Positions 29,022 through 37,440 of a DNA stretch of 46,228 bases are shown in pieces. The notes under the pieces are model-generated. The model saw only the letters and a list, made by a program, of their open reading frames with translations, ran no database searches and was not told the origin of the DNA. How positions within the stretch are numbered: the first letter of the stretch is position 1; each line of letters begins with the position of its first letter. Origin of the DNA: Terriglobia bacterium (GTDB taxonomy: Bacteria; Acidobacteriota; Terriglobia; Acidiferrales; UBA7541). Position numbers and translations under genes: made by a program. The stretch is from the NCBI GenBank assembly GCA_020073585.1, contig JAIQEV010000028.1, positions 1 to 46,228 on the forward strand, in the 5' to 3' direction.

Positions 29022-31786
29022 AGCTCCCTGCCGTCGCGATCGCCACGGCCTTTGCGGGCGGTATCGTCCTCGGCAGGCAGAGTTTCTTCACTGCACCCGC
29101 TTCCCTGCCCTTTGCCTTGCGCGTGCTGCTGCCGGGCGCGCTGCTCGCGTTTTTGGCGGGCGTGTGGCTGCTCCGGAAAAACCATCTGCGCGCGGCCGCG
29201 GCGGCGGCCCTCGTCTTCTGGTTGGCGCTCGGCACGATTTCCGCGCGTGTCGCGTACCAGCCTCTCCCCGCCGAACATCTCCTCTCGCTCCTCGATGCGC
29301 GCCGCCTGGACCTGGCCACTCCGCTCCGCTGGCAGGGGCGTCTGCGCGACGAACCGCACCCGCTGCCCTGGGGCCTGGGGATGGATGTGGACCTCACCGG
29401 GGTCGAGTTCAACGGCGCCGCGCTTCCCGTCACGGGAGGTATGCGCCTCACCTACGCCGCGGAAGCGGCTGCGGGAGCGCCCTTGCCGGAGCTGCACGCG
29501 GGCGACGAAGTCGCCTTCACCGCCAAGGCCCGCTTGCCCGCGCTCTTCCGCGACGACGGCGCTTTCAATCGCCCCGCCTATCTCGGGCAGCAGAACATTC
29601 ACCTGACGGCCAATCTGCGCGCCGCGGAGCTGGCTCAGCGCGTGGCGCCCGCACCGGAGTCGCTGCGCTACGCGCTGGCGCGGGTGCGCGCCCATCTGCG
29701 AGCGACGCTCGACGCACTCTTCCCCGCCGCGCCGGAGTCCGCGGCAATCCTGCGGGCCATGCTGCTGGGGGACCGCAGCTTCGTGGAGCGCGCCGAGTCC
29801 AAGAGCTTTCAGATTACCGGCACCTATCACGTACTGGTGGTGGCCGGGCTGCACGTGACGGCGCTGGCGGTCTTTCTGTTCTGGGCCGGGCGGGCGCTGC
29901 GGCTGCCGCGCACTCTCGTTTCCTTGCTGGCGCTGGCGTTGCTCCTCGCCTACGTGGGCGTGGTCGAGCAGCGGCCGCCGGTGGTGCGCGCGGCGCTGAT
30001 GGCCGCAGTGGTGGTCCTGGGAAGCATGCTCTACCGCCGGCTGGACCTGCTGAACTCCGCGGCGCTGGCGGCGCTGCTGATCCTGGTGGCGCGTCCCCTG
30101 GAGCTGTTCGACCCCAGCTTCCAACTATCGTTTCTGGCCATGGGCTGCATCGGGGGGCTGGCGGTGCCGTGGCTGGGGCGCTCCGTGGAGCCGTACGCGC
30201 GGGCGCTGCGCGGCTGGCGCGACGTGACCCGCGACGCCGCGCACGCCCCGCGCCAGGCGCAGTTCCGCATCGATCTGCGCTCGCTGGACCGCTGGATCGC
30301 GCAGCGCCTCCCCGAGAAAACTGCGCGCTGGGGCGGCGCCGCGGCCGCCTCGCTGCTTTCCTTTTCCTTCCGCGCGTGGGAGATCTTTCTGCTCTCCCTC
30401 GTCCTGCAGATCGGCATGCTCCCGATGATGGCCCTGCAGTTCCACCGCATCGCGCTGTCGGGGCCGCTGGCCAATCTCTTCGCCGTGCCCCTCACCGGCG
30501 TCATCGTGCCGCTAGGATTTTTGACGCTGGGAACGGCGGCGGTGTTTCACCCGCTGGGGCAGGTGCTGGCGCTGCCGCTTAGCTGGCTCACGGCGCTGCT
30601 GACCCACGTTGCGGGGTGGTTCTCGCGCCTGCCGCATGGGAGCTACCGCATCCCGGGGCCGCCGTGGTGGCTGCTGCTGCTGTTTTTCGCGGCGTTCGCG
30701 GGGCTGGCGGCAGCGCTGCGGCGCGACGCGGAAGAGTTGACCGCTTTGCGGTCACAGTTGAAGTTGACCGCTTCGCGGTCGCACAGTGCGGCGCCGCCGC
30801 GCAACGTGCGGCGGACAACCCTGCTATTCACGGCCGCGCTGCTGGCGTGCGCCGCGGTCATCGCCCTCTATCCCTTCGCCCCGCGCACCATCCCCGGAAA
30901 GTTGGAGGTAACGGCGCTGGACGTGGCGCAGGGCGATGCCCTGCTGGTGGTCTCCCCGCACGGACGGACGATGCTCATTGACGGCGGCGGGGCCTTCGCC
31001 GGGTACGGGCAGCCGGAGCGGCGCGAGCGCAGCGACCCGGGCGAAGAGGTGGTCTCGCCGTATCTTTGGTCGCGGGGACTGCAGCGGCTGGACATTGTGG
31101 CCCTGACGCACGCGCACCAGGACCACATCGGCGGGCTGGCGGCCATTCTGGAAAATTTCCGCGTGGGCCGCCTGTGGATCGGCCGCGAGGTCGCTTCGCC
31201 GGCGCAGGCTGCGCTCGAAGAGCTGGCGCGGAGCAAGGGCATCCCCATCGAGCACGAGCGCCGCGGCGGCGCCTGGGACTGGGACGGGGTGCGCATGCGC
31301 GTGCTGTGGCCGGAGATCGCCGCGGAGGAAACCGCGCCGGGACCGAAGAACAACGATTCCCTGGTGCTGCGCCTGGCCTTTGGGCGGCGCGTGATCCTGC
31401 TGCCGGGGGACATCGAGAAGCAGGCGGAGCGGGAGATCGCCGCGGAGACCCCGGAGGACGGCTTGCGCGCGGACGTGCTGAAGGTCGGGCACCACGGGAG
31501 CAAGAACTCCACGATGGAAGAGTTTCTAGCGCGGGTGCGCCCGCGGATTGCGGTAGTATCCGCGGGTGCGGAAAATCCTTACGGCCATCCCAGCCCGGAA
31601 GCACTCGAGCGGCTGGAGCAGGCGGGAGTGCGGGTGCTGCGCACGGACCGCAGCGGGGCCATCCACATACTGACCGACGGGGAGAGCGTGGAAATCTATT
31701 GCTATACGCAGTGCGCGGCGCAGGAGCCGCAGCGGGCGTCAGGGGAGCCGCACGGCCCAGAGCAGGACGAGCAATCCCAGAATTAG
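29018..31786 (+). CDS. comEC: ComEC/Rec2 DNA-uptake channel
   Basis: 922 residues from GTG 29018. The N-terminal domain has two membrane helices and an OB-like region. Residues ~245-560 are the competence membrane domain (HVLVVAGLHVTALAVFLFWA, GVVEQRPPVVRAALMA). The C-terminal metallo-beta-lactamase domain has THAHQDHIGG with the HxHxDH motif at 698-703 and GHHGSKNST. It imports single-stranded DNA during natural transformation. Between membrane and MBL domains two copies of a short palindromic repeat are embedded in frame (30736-30786). The C-terminal 48 nt overlap the convergent methyltransferase-like gene. Confidence 0.95.
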   Translation: MKLPAVAIATAFAGGIVLGRQSFFTAPASLPFALRVLLPGALLAFLAGVWLLRKNHLRAAAAAALVFWLALGTISARVAYQPLPAEHLLSLLDARRLDLATPLRWQGRLRDEPHPLPWGLGMDVDLTGVEFNGAALPVTGGMRLTYAAEAAAGAPLPELHAGDEVAFTAKARLPALFRDDGAFNRPAYLGQQNIHLTANLRAAELAQRVAPAPESLRYALARVRAHLRATLDALFPAAPESAAILRAMLLGDRSFVERAESKSFQITGTYHVLVVAGLHVTALAVFLFWAGRALRLPRTLVSLLALALLLAYVGVVEQRPPVVRAALMAAVVVLGSMLYRRLDLLNSAALAALLILVARPLELFDPSFQLSFLAMGCIGGLAVPWLGRSVEPYARALRGWRDVTRDAAHAPRQAQFRIDLRSLDRWIAQRLPEKTARWGGAAAASLLSFSFRAWEIFLLSLVLQIGMLPMMALQFHRIALSGPLANLFAVPLTGVIVPLGFLTLGTAAVFHPLGQVLALPLSWLTALLTHVAGWFSRLPHGSYRIPGPPWWLLLLFFAAFAGLAAALRRDAEELTALRSQLKLTASRSHSAAPPRNVRRTTLLFTAALLACAAVIALYPFAPRTIPGKLEVTALDVAQGDALLVVSPHGRTMLIDGGGAFAGYGQPERRERSDPGEEVVSPYLWSRGLQRLDIVALTHAHQDHIGGLAAILENFRVGRLWIGREVASPAQAALEELARSKGIPIEHERRGGAWDWDGVRMRVLWPEIAAEETAPGPKNNDSLVLRLAFGRRVILLPGDIEKQAEREIAAETPEDGLRADVLKVGHHGSKNSTMEEFLARVRPRIAVVSAGAENPYGHPSPEALERLEQAGVRVLRTDRSGAIHILTDGESVEIYCYTQCAAQEPQRASGEPHGPEQDEQSQN
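30736..30786. repeat. Two copies of a palindromic GTTGACCGC-NN-GCGGTCACAG element inside comEC
   Basis: 30736-30757 (GTTGACCGCTTTGCGGTCAC then AG) and 30763-30786 are near-identical, each with a GACCGC/GCGGTC palindrome. A third copy is at 43712-43732. This resembles a REP-like dispersed repeat inserted in frame. Confidence 0.78.
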
Positions 31787-32293
31787 GACGAAGCCGAAAG
31801 CCGCCTGGTATTCGCGGTTCTTGCGGTACTGCGCCCAGGAAAACGCTGCGTCTCCTTCCGCGGCCAACGCCGCGGGGGTGAGCCGGGGCAGGAAGAGCGG
31901 CACGGCGCGCGCGTAATCGTCGAACGCTGCCCCGTATAGCCGGCGCAACTCCGCTTCCTCATTGCGCATGACGATGGAGTAGAAAAGCGCGAAGTAGCCG
32001 AGCAGCAGGGCGGCCGAAATCCAGGAGTGCGCGGCGATCGCCAGGCCGGCGGTGAGAATGGCGCTGCCGAGATAGAGGGGATTGCGGGTGTAGGCGTAGG
32101 GACCGGTGACGGTGAGCATCTCCTGCTTGTGCAGGTAGCCCGCGGCGCAGGCGCGCACCAGCAGGCCCAGCGTGCCGATGCAGCCGCCCAGGAGAATCAT
32201 GCGCGGCACGGGCCGCGCGAACCAGAAGACGGCCAGGGCCAGCAGGTAGCCGAGGCGCACGCGCCAGCGGGTGAAGAACGCCGCGGCGCTCAT
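31739..32293 (-). CDS. Isoprenylcysteine carboxyl-methyltransferase-like membrane protein
   Basis: 184 residues from ATG 32293 (ATGA overlap with the glycosyltransferase before it). Four or five membrane helices surround GPYAYTRNPLYLG, the signature of the ICMT/PEMT-type integral membrane methyltransferases, with RNEEAELRRLYGAAFDDYAR completing the SAM-binding end. The substrate is unknown; many bacterial members methylate lipids or small molecules. As the last gene of the LPS operon it could modify an envelope lipid. Confidence 0.82.
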   Translation of the reverse strand: MSAAAFFTRWRVRLGYLLALAVFWFARPVPRMILLGGCIGTLGLLVRACAAGYLHKQEMLTVTGPYAYTRNPLYLGSAILTAGLAIAAHSWISAALLLGYFALFYSIVMRNEEAELRRLYGAAFDDYARAVPLFLPRLTPAALAAEGDAAFSWAQYRKNREYQAAFGFVLILGLLVLLWAVRLP

Positions 32294-33300
32294 CGCGGGG
32301 CCTCCAGGCGGCGCTGCACGGCGTCCAAGACGGCATCCACGGTGAGTTCGAGCATAGCGGGATCGGGCGCGCTGCCGCGCTTGTAGCTGGTGCGCGCCTG
32401 GGGACTGCGCAGAACGATGTCCGCGGTGCGCGCGGCGCGAAACGGGCCGTTGCGTGCGGGATCGGTGGGCCCGAAGAGCGCGACGGCGGGCGCACCCAGG
32501 GCCACGGCCAGGTGCAGCGGGCCGGTATCCCCGCCCACAACGAGATCGGCTTTGCGAAGAAGCGCCATGAGTGGTCCGAGCGGGCTATTGTCGAGGACCG
32601 GCTCGGCGCCGCCGCTGGCCGCGCGCACCGACTCCGCGAGTGCCTCTTCCCCCGGTCCATAGTTTACGACACAGCGCAGGCCCAGTTCGCCGGAAATGCG
32701 GCGGCAGAGTTCCCCGAAGCGTTCCGCGGGCCAGCATTTGGAGCGCCAGCCGCCGCCGGGCGAGAGCACGCAATAGCGCGTGAGGCCTGCGCGGGCCATG
32801 CTTGCCGCCCACTGCGCTTCTTCTTCCGGAGTCACGCGCAGTGTGAAGGGAGCCACTCCGCTGCGCGCTCCGGCGCGGAGCGATAGCTCGCCATTCTGCT
32901 CGGCGACGTGCGGCGACCGCGCTCCCACGCGGTCGGTGTACACCAGGGGCACGCCGAATTCGCGGATGCAACTGGAATCGAAACCGATGCGCCGCGGCAC
33001 GCCGCCGAAGAAGCCGAAGAGCGCCGACTTCCACAACCCCTGGTAATCCACCGCCGCGTTCCAGGATCGCCCGCGGATGCGGCGAACGGTCTCGCGCACG
33101 GACGCCCAGGAACGCGTGTCCACGGTCCACACGGCGCTGGCCAGGCCGCTGCGCTCCACGAGCAGGCGCCACCGCGCGTCGGTGAGCCACACGATCTCGG
33201 CATCGGGAAAGGAAGCGCGCAGCCCGGCCACGGCGGGAAAGGTGTGCACGATGTCGCCGAGCGAGCCCAGCCGCAGGACGAGAAATCCCGGCTCAGGCAT
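32290..33300 (-). CDS. Glycosyltransferase family 9, heptosyltransferase I-like
   Basis: 336 residues from ATG 33300, overlapping the previous stop by 8 nt. The opening [20 protein letters not shown] is the N-terminal GT9 signature, and [17 protein letters not shown] and [20 protein letters not shown] form the ADP-heptose site. It likely adds the first heptose to Kdo of the LPS core (WaaC role), because a second GT9 (WaaF-like) lies in the same operon. Which of the two adds HepI is inferred. Confidence 0.85.
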   Translation of the reverse strand: MPEPGFLVLRLGSLGDIVHTFPAVAGLRASFPDAEIVWLTDARWRLLVERSGLASAVWTVDTRSWASVRETVRRIRGRSWNAAVDYQGLWKSALFGFFGGVPRRIGFDSSCIREFGVPLVYTDRVGARSPHVAEQNGELSLRAGARSGVAPFTLRVTPEEEAQWAASMARAGLTRYCVLSPGGGWRSKCWPAERFGELCRRISGELGLRCVVNYGPGEEALAESVRAASGGAEPVLDNSPLGPLMALLRKADLVVGGDTGPLHLAVALGAPAVALFGPTDPARNGPFRAARTADIVLRSPQARTSYKRGSAPDPAMLELTVDAVLDAVQRRLEAPR

Positions 33301-33784
33301 GCGGAACCTTGCGGATTTTTTCCAGCAGATCGCGCGTCGAGTGCTCCTTGGGGTCGCCGACGATGGCCACGCGCACGCCCAGACGCGCCGCGGTCTCGCG
33401 CTCCGGCACGGTCTCCTCGGTGTAGTCGGTGCCCTTGGCGTGCACGTCCGGGCGCAGGGCGGCGAGAAGCGCCTCCACATTGGGCTCGGAGAAGATCACC
33501 ACGTAATCCACGGCGCGCAGCGCGGCGACCAGCTCCGCGCGCGCCATCTCCGGCAGCACCGGGCGATTCGGCCCCTTGAGCGGGCGCGCGCTGGCATCGG
33601 AGTTGACGCCGACGACGAGCACGTCGCCCTCGCGCCGCGCGCCTTCCAGGTAACGCACGTGGCCCACATGCAGCATGTCGAAGCAGCCGTTGGCGAAGAC
33701 GATGCGCTGGCCCCGGCGGCGGTGTTCGGCCAGGCGCGCGGCCAGCTCATCTCGCGAAAGAATCTTTTCGGCAGCGGCGCGCAT
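33293..33784 (-). CDS. rfaE2: Heptose 1-phosphate adenylyltransferase (HldE C-terminal-type)
   Basis: 163 residues from ATG 33784. It activates D-glycero-beta-D-manno-heptose 1-phosphate to the ADP sugar. [18 protein letters not shown] contains the HxGH nucleotidyltransferase motif (39-42), and KGTDYTEE with the [12 protein letters not shown] end completes the cytidylyltransferase-like fold. It is separate from the kinase domain, which is the neighbouring gene three bases upstream; in E. coli both are one protein (HldE). Confidence 0.93.
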   Translation of the reverse strand: MRAAAEKILSRDELAARLAEHRRRGQRIVFANGCFDMLHVGHVRYLEGARREGDVLVVGVNSDASARPLKGPNRPVLPEMARAELVAALRAVDYVVIFSEPNVEALLAALRPDVHAKGTDYTEETVPERETAARLGVRVAIVGDPKEHSTRDLLEKIRKVPHA

Positions 33785-33787
33785 GGC

Positions 33788-34843
33788 TCAGGAACCCGTC
33801 ACCTCGCGGCGGATGGCGGCCAGCAGCTCTTCGCGGGGCACGGTGGCCGTGCCCCGCTTCATGACCACGATGCCGCCGGCGATGTTGGCGAGATGCGCGG
33901 CCTCGAGCGGGCTGGCGCCGCTGGCCAGCGCTAAGGTGAAGGCGGCGAGAACGGTGTCGCCCGCGCCGGTCACATCCACGGCCTGATCGCTGCCGTGGAT
34001 GGGAATGTGCGTCGTGGGCTTTCCTGATTCGAACAGGGCCATGCCGTGGCGGCCCCGGGTGACCAGCAGCGAGCGCAGCTTCATGGCCAGCAGCGCCGCG
34101 CGCCCGCTGCGCTCCAATTCCGGCAGGTTCTGCCCGATGCTGGTTTGCAGGAGCGCCTCCAGCTCGGACTCGTTGGGAGTCGCGGAGGTGATCCCGGTGC
34201 GCGCGTACGCGGTCAGGTCGCGGCGGGCGTCGAGCGTGGCGATGCATTCGCCCTTTTTGCGCTGCAGCACAGCGCGCACGGACTCCGGCGTGGCTACGCC
34301 GAAGCCGTAATCGGATACCGCCAGGACATCCACGCCCTGCAAGCGCTCGCGCAGTTTTCGATCGAGCTTGCCGCGGGCTTCGGCGGGAAGTTCGCCCTGC
34401 GGCTCGCGATCCACGCGCAAAACCTGCTGGTGCGTGGTGTGCGGCCAGCCCGCCAGGAAGCGCGTCTTCACCGGCGTGGTCCAGCCCTTCACCCGCACCA
34501 CCCCGGAGACGTCCACGCGCTTGGCGCGGAAGAATTCCACCAGCGCGTCGCCCGCGGCGTCGTCGCCGACGGCGGTGACCGGCAGGACTTTGGCACCGAG
34601 GTCCGCGAGGTTGTTGGCGGCATTGGCGCCGCCGCCGGGAGCCATGTGCGTCTCGCGGTGCCGCAGGATGAGCACCGGCGCTTCCCGCGAAACGCGCGCG
34701 ATCTCCCCGAACTGGAACTCATCGGCGACGAAATCGCCGAACAGCACCGCCTTCCGCCCGGGAAAGCGCTCCACGAATTCGCAGAGCGCGGCGTAATCCA
34801 CGGCGGTGCCCGCGGCGGGGGCGGCTATTTTACGTTTCTTCAT
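33788..34843 (-). CDS. rfaE1: Heptose 7-phosphate kinase (HldE N-terminal-type, PfkB family)
   Basis: 351 residues from ATG 34843 (ATGA overlap with gmhB). It phosphorylates D-glycero-D-manno-heptose 7-phosphate at C1. Family marks are VLFGDFVADEF, PGGGANAANNLADLGA, ATPNESE, LVTRGRHGM and the catalytic DVTGAGDTVLAAF with the base Asp. It is the stand-alone kinase half of HldE, immediately followed by the adenylyltransferase half, so the activities are split between two coupled genes. Confidence 0.94.
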   Translation of the reverse strand: MKKRKIAAPAAGTAVDYAALCEFVERFPGRKAVLFGDFVADEFQFGEIARVSREAPVLILRHRETHMAPGGGANAANNLADLGAKVLPVTAVGDDAAGDALVEFFRAKRVDVSGVVRVKGWTTPVKTRFLAGWPHTTHQQVLRVDREPQGELPAEARGKLDRKLRERLQGVDVLAVSDYGFGVATPESVRAVLQRKKGECIATLDARRDLTAYARTGITSATPNESELEALLQTSIGQNLPELERSGRAALLAMKLRSLLVTRGRHGMALFESGKPTTHIPIHGSDQAVDVTGAGDTVLAAFTLALASGASPLEAAHLANIAGGIVVMKRGTATVPREELLAAIRREVTGS

Positions 34844-35409
34844 TCGCTGGGCCTCAATATCCAGTCCACCGCTTGCGCCAGGTCTTCCGCAACGTAATCG
34901 GGCTGCGCCGGCCACTTGGCGGAGTCCTCTTCCAGCTCCCCGCGGCCGTAGCCGGTCTTCACCAGCACGCTGCGAGCGCCGGCGCAGCGCGCCAAGTCCA
35001 CGTCCAGGTAGCGGTCGCCCACCACCACCGAGCGCCGCAGATCCAGGTGCTGTTCCCGCGCGGCGCGCTCCAGCAGCCCCGGCTTCGGCTTGCGGCATTC
35101 GCAGCCGTCTTCGGCGCGGTGCGGGCAATAGTAGATGCCGTCGAGCTTCGCGCCCGCGGCGGCAAGCTGCCGGTTCATCTCCGCGTGCACTTCGCCGATG
35201 AGCGATTCAGGAAACAGGCCCCGCGCCACGCCGGACTGATTGGTCACCACAAACACGGGCCAGCCCGCGGCATTCAGCCGCCGGATGGCCTCCCCGGCGA
35301 ACTCAAACATACGGAAACGGCTGAGATGATTCAAGTAGCCCACCTCCTCGGAGATGGTGCCGTCGCGGTCGAGGAAGACCGCGGGGCGCAGCGCGGCCGG
35401 CTCAGGCAT
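34840..35409 (-). CDS. gmhB: D-glycero-D-manno-heptose 1,7-bisphosphate 7-phosphatase
   Basis: 189 residues from ATG 35409. HAD phosphatase: nucleophile motif FLDRDGT (14-18), VVTNQSGVARG, and a zinc loop with C95, H97, C103 and C105 (CPHRAEDGCECRKPKPG), then VGDRYLDVDLA. It makes heptose 1-phosphate between the kinase and adenylyltransferase steps. It overlaps its neighbours on both sides. Confidence 0.95.
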   Translation of the reverse strand: MPEPAALRPAVFLDRDGTISEEVGYLNHLSRFRMFEFAGEAIRRLNAAGWPVFVVTNQSGVARGLFPESLIGEVHAEMNRQLAAAGAKLDGIYYCPHRAEDGCECRKPKPGLLERAAREQHLDLRRSVVVGDRYLDVDLARCAGARSVLVKTGYGRGELEEDSAKWPAQPDYVAEDLAQAVDWILRPSE

Positions 35410-36448
35410 GCGAGGCCCGCCTCGCTTCCAGCCAGGAGCGCGCGGCGGCGGCCACGGTTTCCGGGGCGATGCGCGTCATGCAGCGGTGGTCGATCGGGCA
35501 GCGGCGCAGGAAACACGGGCTGCAGTGCGGTTTTTCCTGCACCACGGTGCAGCGCGGCGTCACCGGAGCGGTGCCCTGCGGGTCGGTAGGGCCGAAGACC
35601 GCCACCACCGGCAAACCCACCGCCGCGGCCACGTGCATCGCGCCGGAATCGTTGCCGATGAAGAGGTGGCACTGCGCCAGCAGCGCGGGCAGATCGGCGA
35701 TGGCCGTCTGCCCGGTCAGATTCAGGGGCGGGCGCTTCATTTCGGCGACGATGGCCTGCGACACCCTGGCTTCGGAAGCCGTGCCGAACAGCAGCACCTC
35801 GCAATCGAACTGCGCCTGCAGCGCCCCGGCCAGCGCGGCAAAGCGCGCGGGGGGCCAGCATTTGGCCGAACCGTAGGAGGCTCCGGCGCCAATGGCCACG
35901 CGCAGGGCTTGCGGGCGCGCGCCGGCTTTTCGCAGCGCCTCGGCGGCTTGCCGGTGCTGCGCATCGGAGACCGCGAGCGGGATGTGCTCCTCCCCTTTCA
36001 GAGCGTCGAGCCACCCGGCGCGGCGCAGGAGCTCCAGATAGTAGAACTGCTCGTGCGCGGGGATCTCGCCGCGCCGCGGTACCGCGATGGCCCGCGTCAG
36101 CAGCAGGCTGCGGCCATCCCGGGCATAGCCGACGCGCGCGGGGATTCCGGCGCGCCAAGCGAGCCAGGCGGCGTCAAAAGCGTTCTGGAACAGGACGGCG
36201 AGATCGAAGCGCTGCCCGCGCAGCTCCTCCACCAGGCGCTCCCGGCCACGCCAGCCGCGGTGCTCGCCGCGCACGTCGTAAGGGAGGAGGCGGTCCGCCA
36301 CCTGCTGCCCGCGGTAGATCTCCGCGACATAGGGCCGCGCCAGAACGCTGATCTCGGCCTCCGGCCATTTACCGCGCAGGGCGCGCAGCGCGGGCAGCGC
36401 CAGGATGGCGTCGCCGACCCAGTTGGTGGCGCGGACCAGGATCTTCAT
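35402..36448 (-). CDS. waaF: Heptosyltransferase II-like (GT9)
   Basis: 348 residues from ATG 36448 (ATGA overlap with lpxK). KILVRATNWVGDAILALPAL is the WaaF-type start. GAGASYGSAKCWPPARFAAL and FIGNDSGAMHVAAAVGLPVV with AVFGPTDP are the nucleotide-sugar site. A Cys-rich segment (HCSPCFLRRCPIDHRC) near the end is common in this family. It likely transfers the second heptose to the LPS inner core. Confidence 0.9.
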   Translation of the reverse strand: MKILVRATNWVGDAILALPALRALRGKWPEAEISVLARPYVAEIYRGQQVADRLLPYDVRGEHRGWRGRERLVEELRGQRFDLAVLFQNAFDAAWLAWRAGIPARVGYARDGRSLLLTRAIAVPRRGEIPAHEQFYYLELLRRAGWLDALKGEEHIPLAVSDAQHRQAAEALRKAGARPQALRVAIGAGASYGSAKCWPPARFAALAGALQAQFDCEVLLFGTASEARVSQAIVAEMKRPPLNLTGQTAIADLPALLAQCHLFIGNDSGAMHVAAAVGLPVVAVFGPTDPQGTAPVTPRCTVVQEKPHCSPCFLRRCPIDHRCMTRIAPETVAAAARSWLEARRASHA

Positions 36449-37440
36449 GCGCCCGCCCCGCGGCGCACGCGGATCTTCTGCTCGAGCGCCGCCAGAAAGT
36501 CGTCCTCGCCGAACAGCTCCATCTCGATCACGCAGACGTAGACCGGCAACGAGGAAAAGCGCACCGTACCCAGATTGTAGGAATCCTTCTCGGTGGTGAT
36601 GAAGGCCGCGGCACCGGCCTTGTGCGCGGCCAGCTCCAGTTCGTGCACATCCGCCTGGGTGTAGGCGTGATGATCGCGGAAAGCGCGGGTCCCCGCGAGA
36701 CGCGCGCCCCAGTGGCGCAGATCGTGGAAGAAGGCCAGCGGATTGCCGATGCCGCAAAAGGCGAAATACGGCCCCGCGGCGATTTCGCTCAGGAACTGCA
36801 GCCCGCCCTCTCCCCCCAGACGGCGAAAGCCGGCGAGATGCGTCTTGGCGTAGAAGATGGATTGCGGCAGGCCGCGGGCGGCCAGATCCTCGTCGGCCTC
36901 CATGCGCGTGAAGACGCAGAAGTCGGCGCGACGCAGCGCGCTCCGCGGCTCGCGCAGGCGCCCCGCGGGCAGCAGCCACTCGCCCTCCAGATCGCGCATG
37001 CCGTCGATCATCACGATATCCAGATCGCGCGCCAGCCGCAGGTGCTGGAAGCCGTCGTCCAGCAGGAAAATGTCGATGCCCTGCGCTTCGAGCCGCCGGC
37101 CCTGCGCGTAGCGGTCGCTGCCGACACCGAAAGCCACGCGGCCCTGCAAGCGGTCTTTCAGCAGAGCCACTTCATCGCTGATGCCGCCCGCGCCGCGGTA
37201 GCCGCGCGAGAGAATTGCCACGCGCTTGCCCTGCGCCAGAAACTTTTCCGCCAGCCACAGCACCATGGGCGTTTTGCCCGTGCCGCCCACGGTGAGATTG
37301 CCGACGCTGATCACCGCCGCGCCGAGCCGCTTCTGCGTCCGCACGCCGCTGGCATAGAGCCAGGCGCGCAGCCGCACCACCGCGCCGTAGACCACCGAGA
37401 ACGGCCACAGCAGCATGCGCAAAGCCAGCGGCAAATTCAT
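36445..37440 (-). CDS. lpxK: Tetraacyldisaccharide 4'-kinase
   Basis: 331 residues from ATG 37440 (ATGA overlap with waaA). The N-terminal membrane-associated helix is followed by the P-loop region ISVGNLTVGGTGKTPMV at ~44-60. Then come ILSRGYRG, GSDRYAQGR, LLDDGFQHLRLARDLDIVMI, PAGRLREP and ITTEKDSYNL. It adds the 4'-phosphate of lipid A at the inner membrane. The open frame extends far upstream, but that part is antisense-type readthrough over waaA and not LpxK. Confidence 0.96.
   Translation of the reverse strand: MNLPLALRMLLWPFSVVYGAVVRLRAWLYASGVRTQKRLGAAVISVGNLTVGGTGKTPMVLWLAEKFLAQGKRVAILSRGYRGAGGISDEVALLKDRLQGRVAFGVGSDRYAQGRRLEAQGIDIFLLDDGFQHLRLARDLDIVMIDGMRDLEGEWLLPAGRLREPRSALRRADFCVFTRMEADEDLAARGLPQSIFYAKTHLAGFRRLGGEGGLQFLSEIAAGPYFAFCGIGNPLAFFHDLRHWGARLAGTRAFRDHHAYTQADVHELELAAHKAGAAAFITTEKDSYNLGTVRFSSLPVYVCVIEMELFGEDDFLAALEQKIRVRRGAGA

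Noticed and set aside
30736-30786. CRISPR-like repeats
   Set aside because: Only two palindromic copies with a 5-nt spacer and no array; no cas genes in the window.
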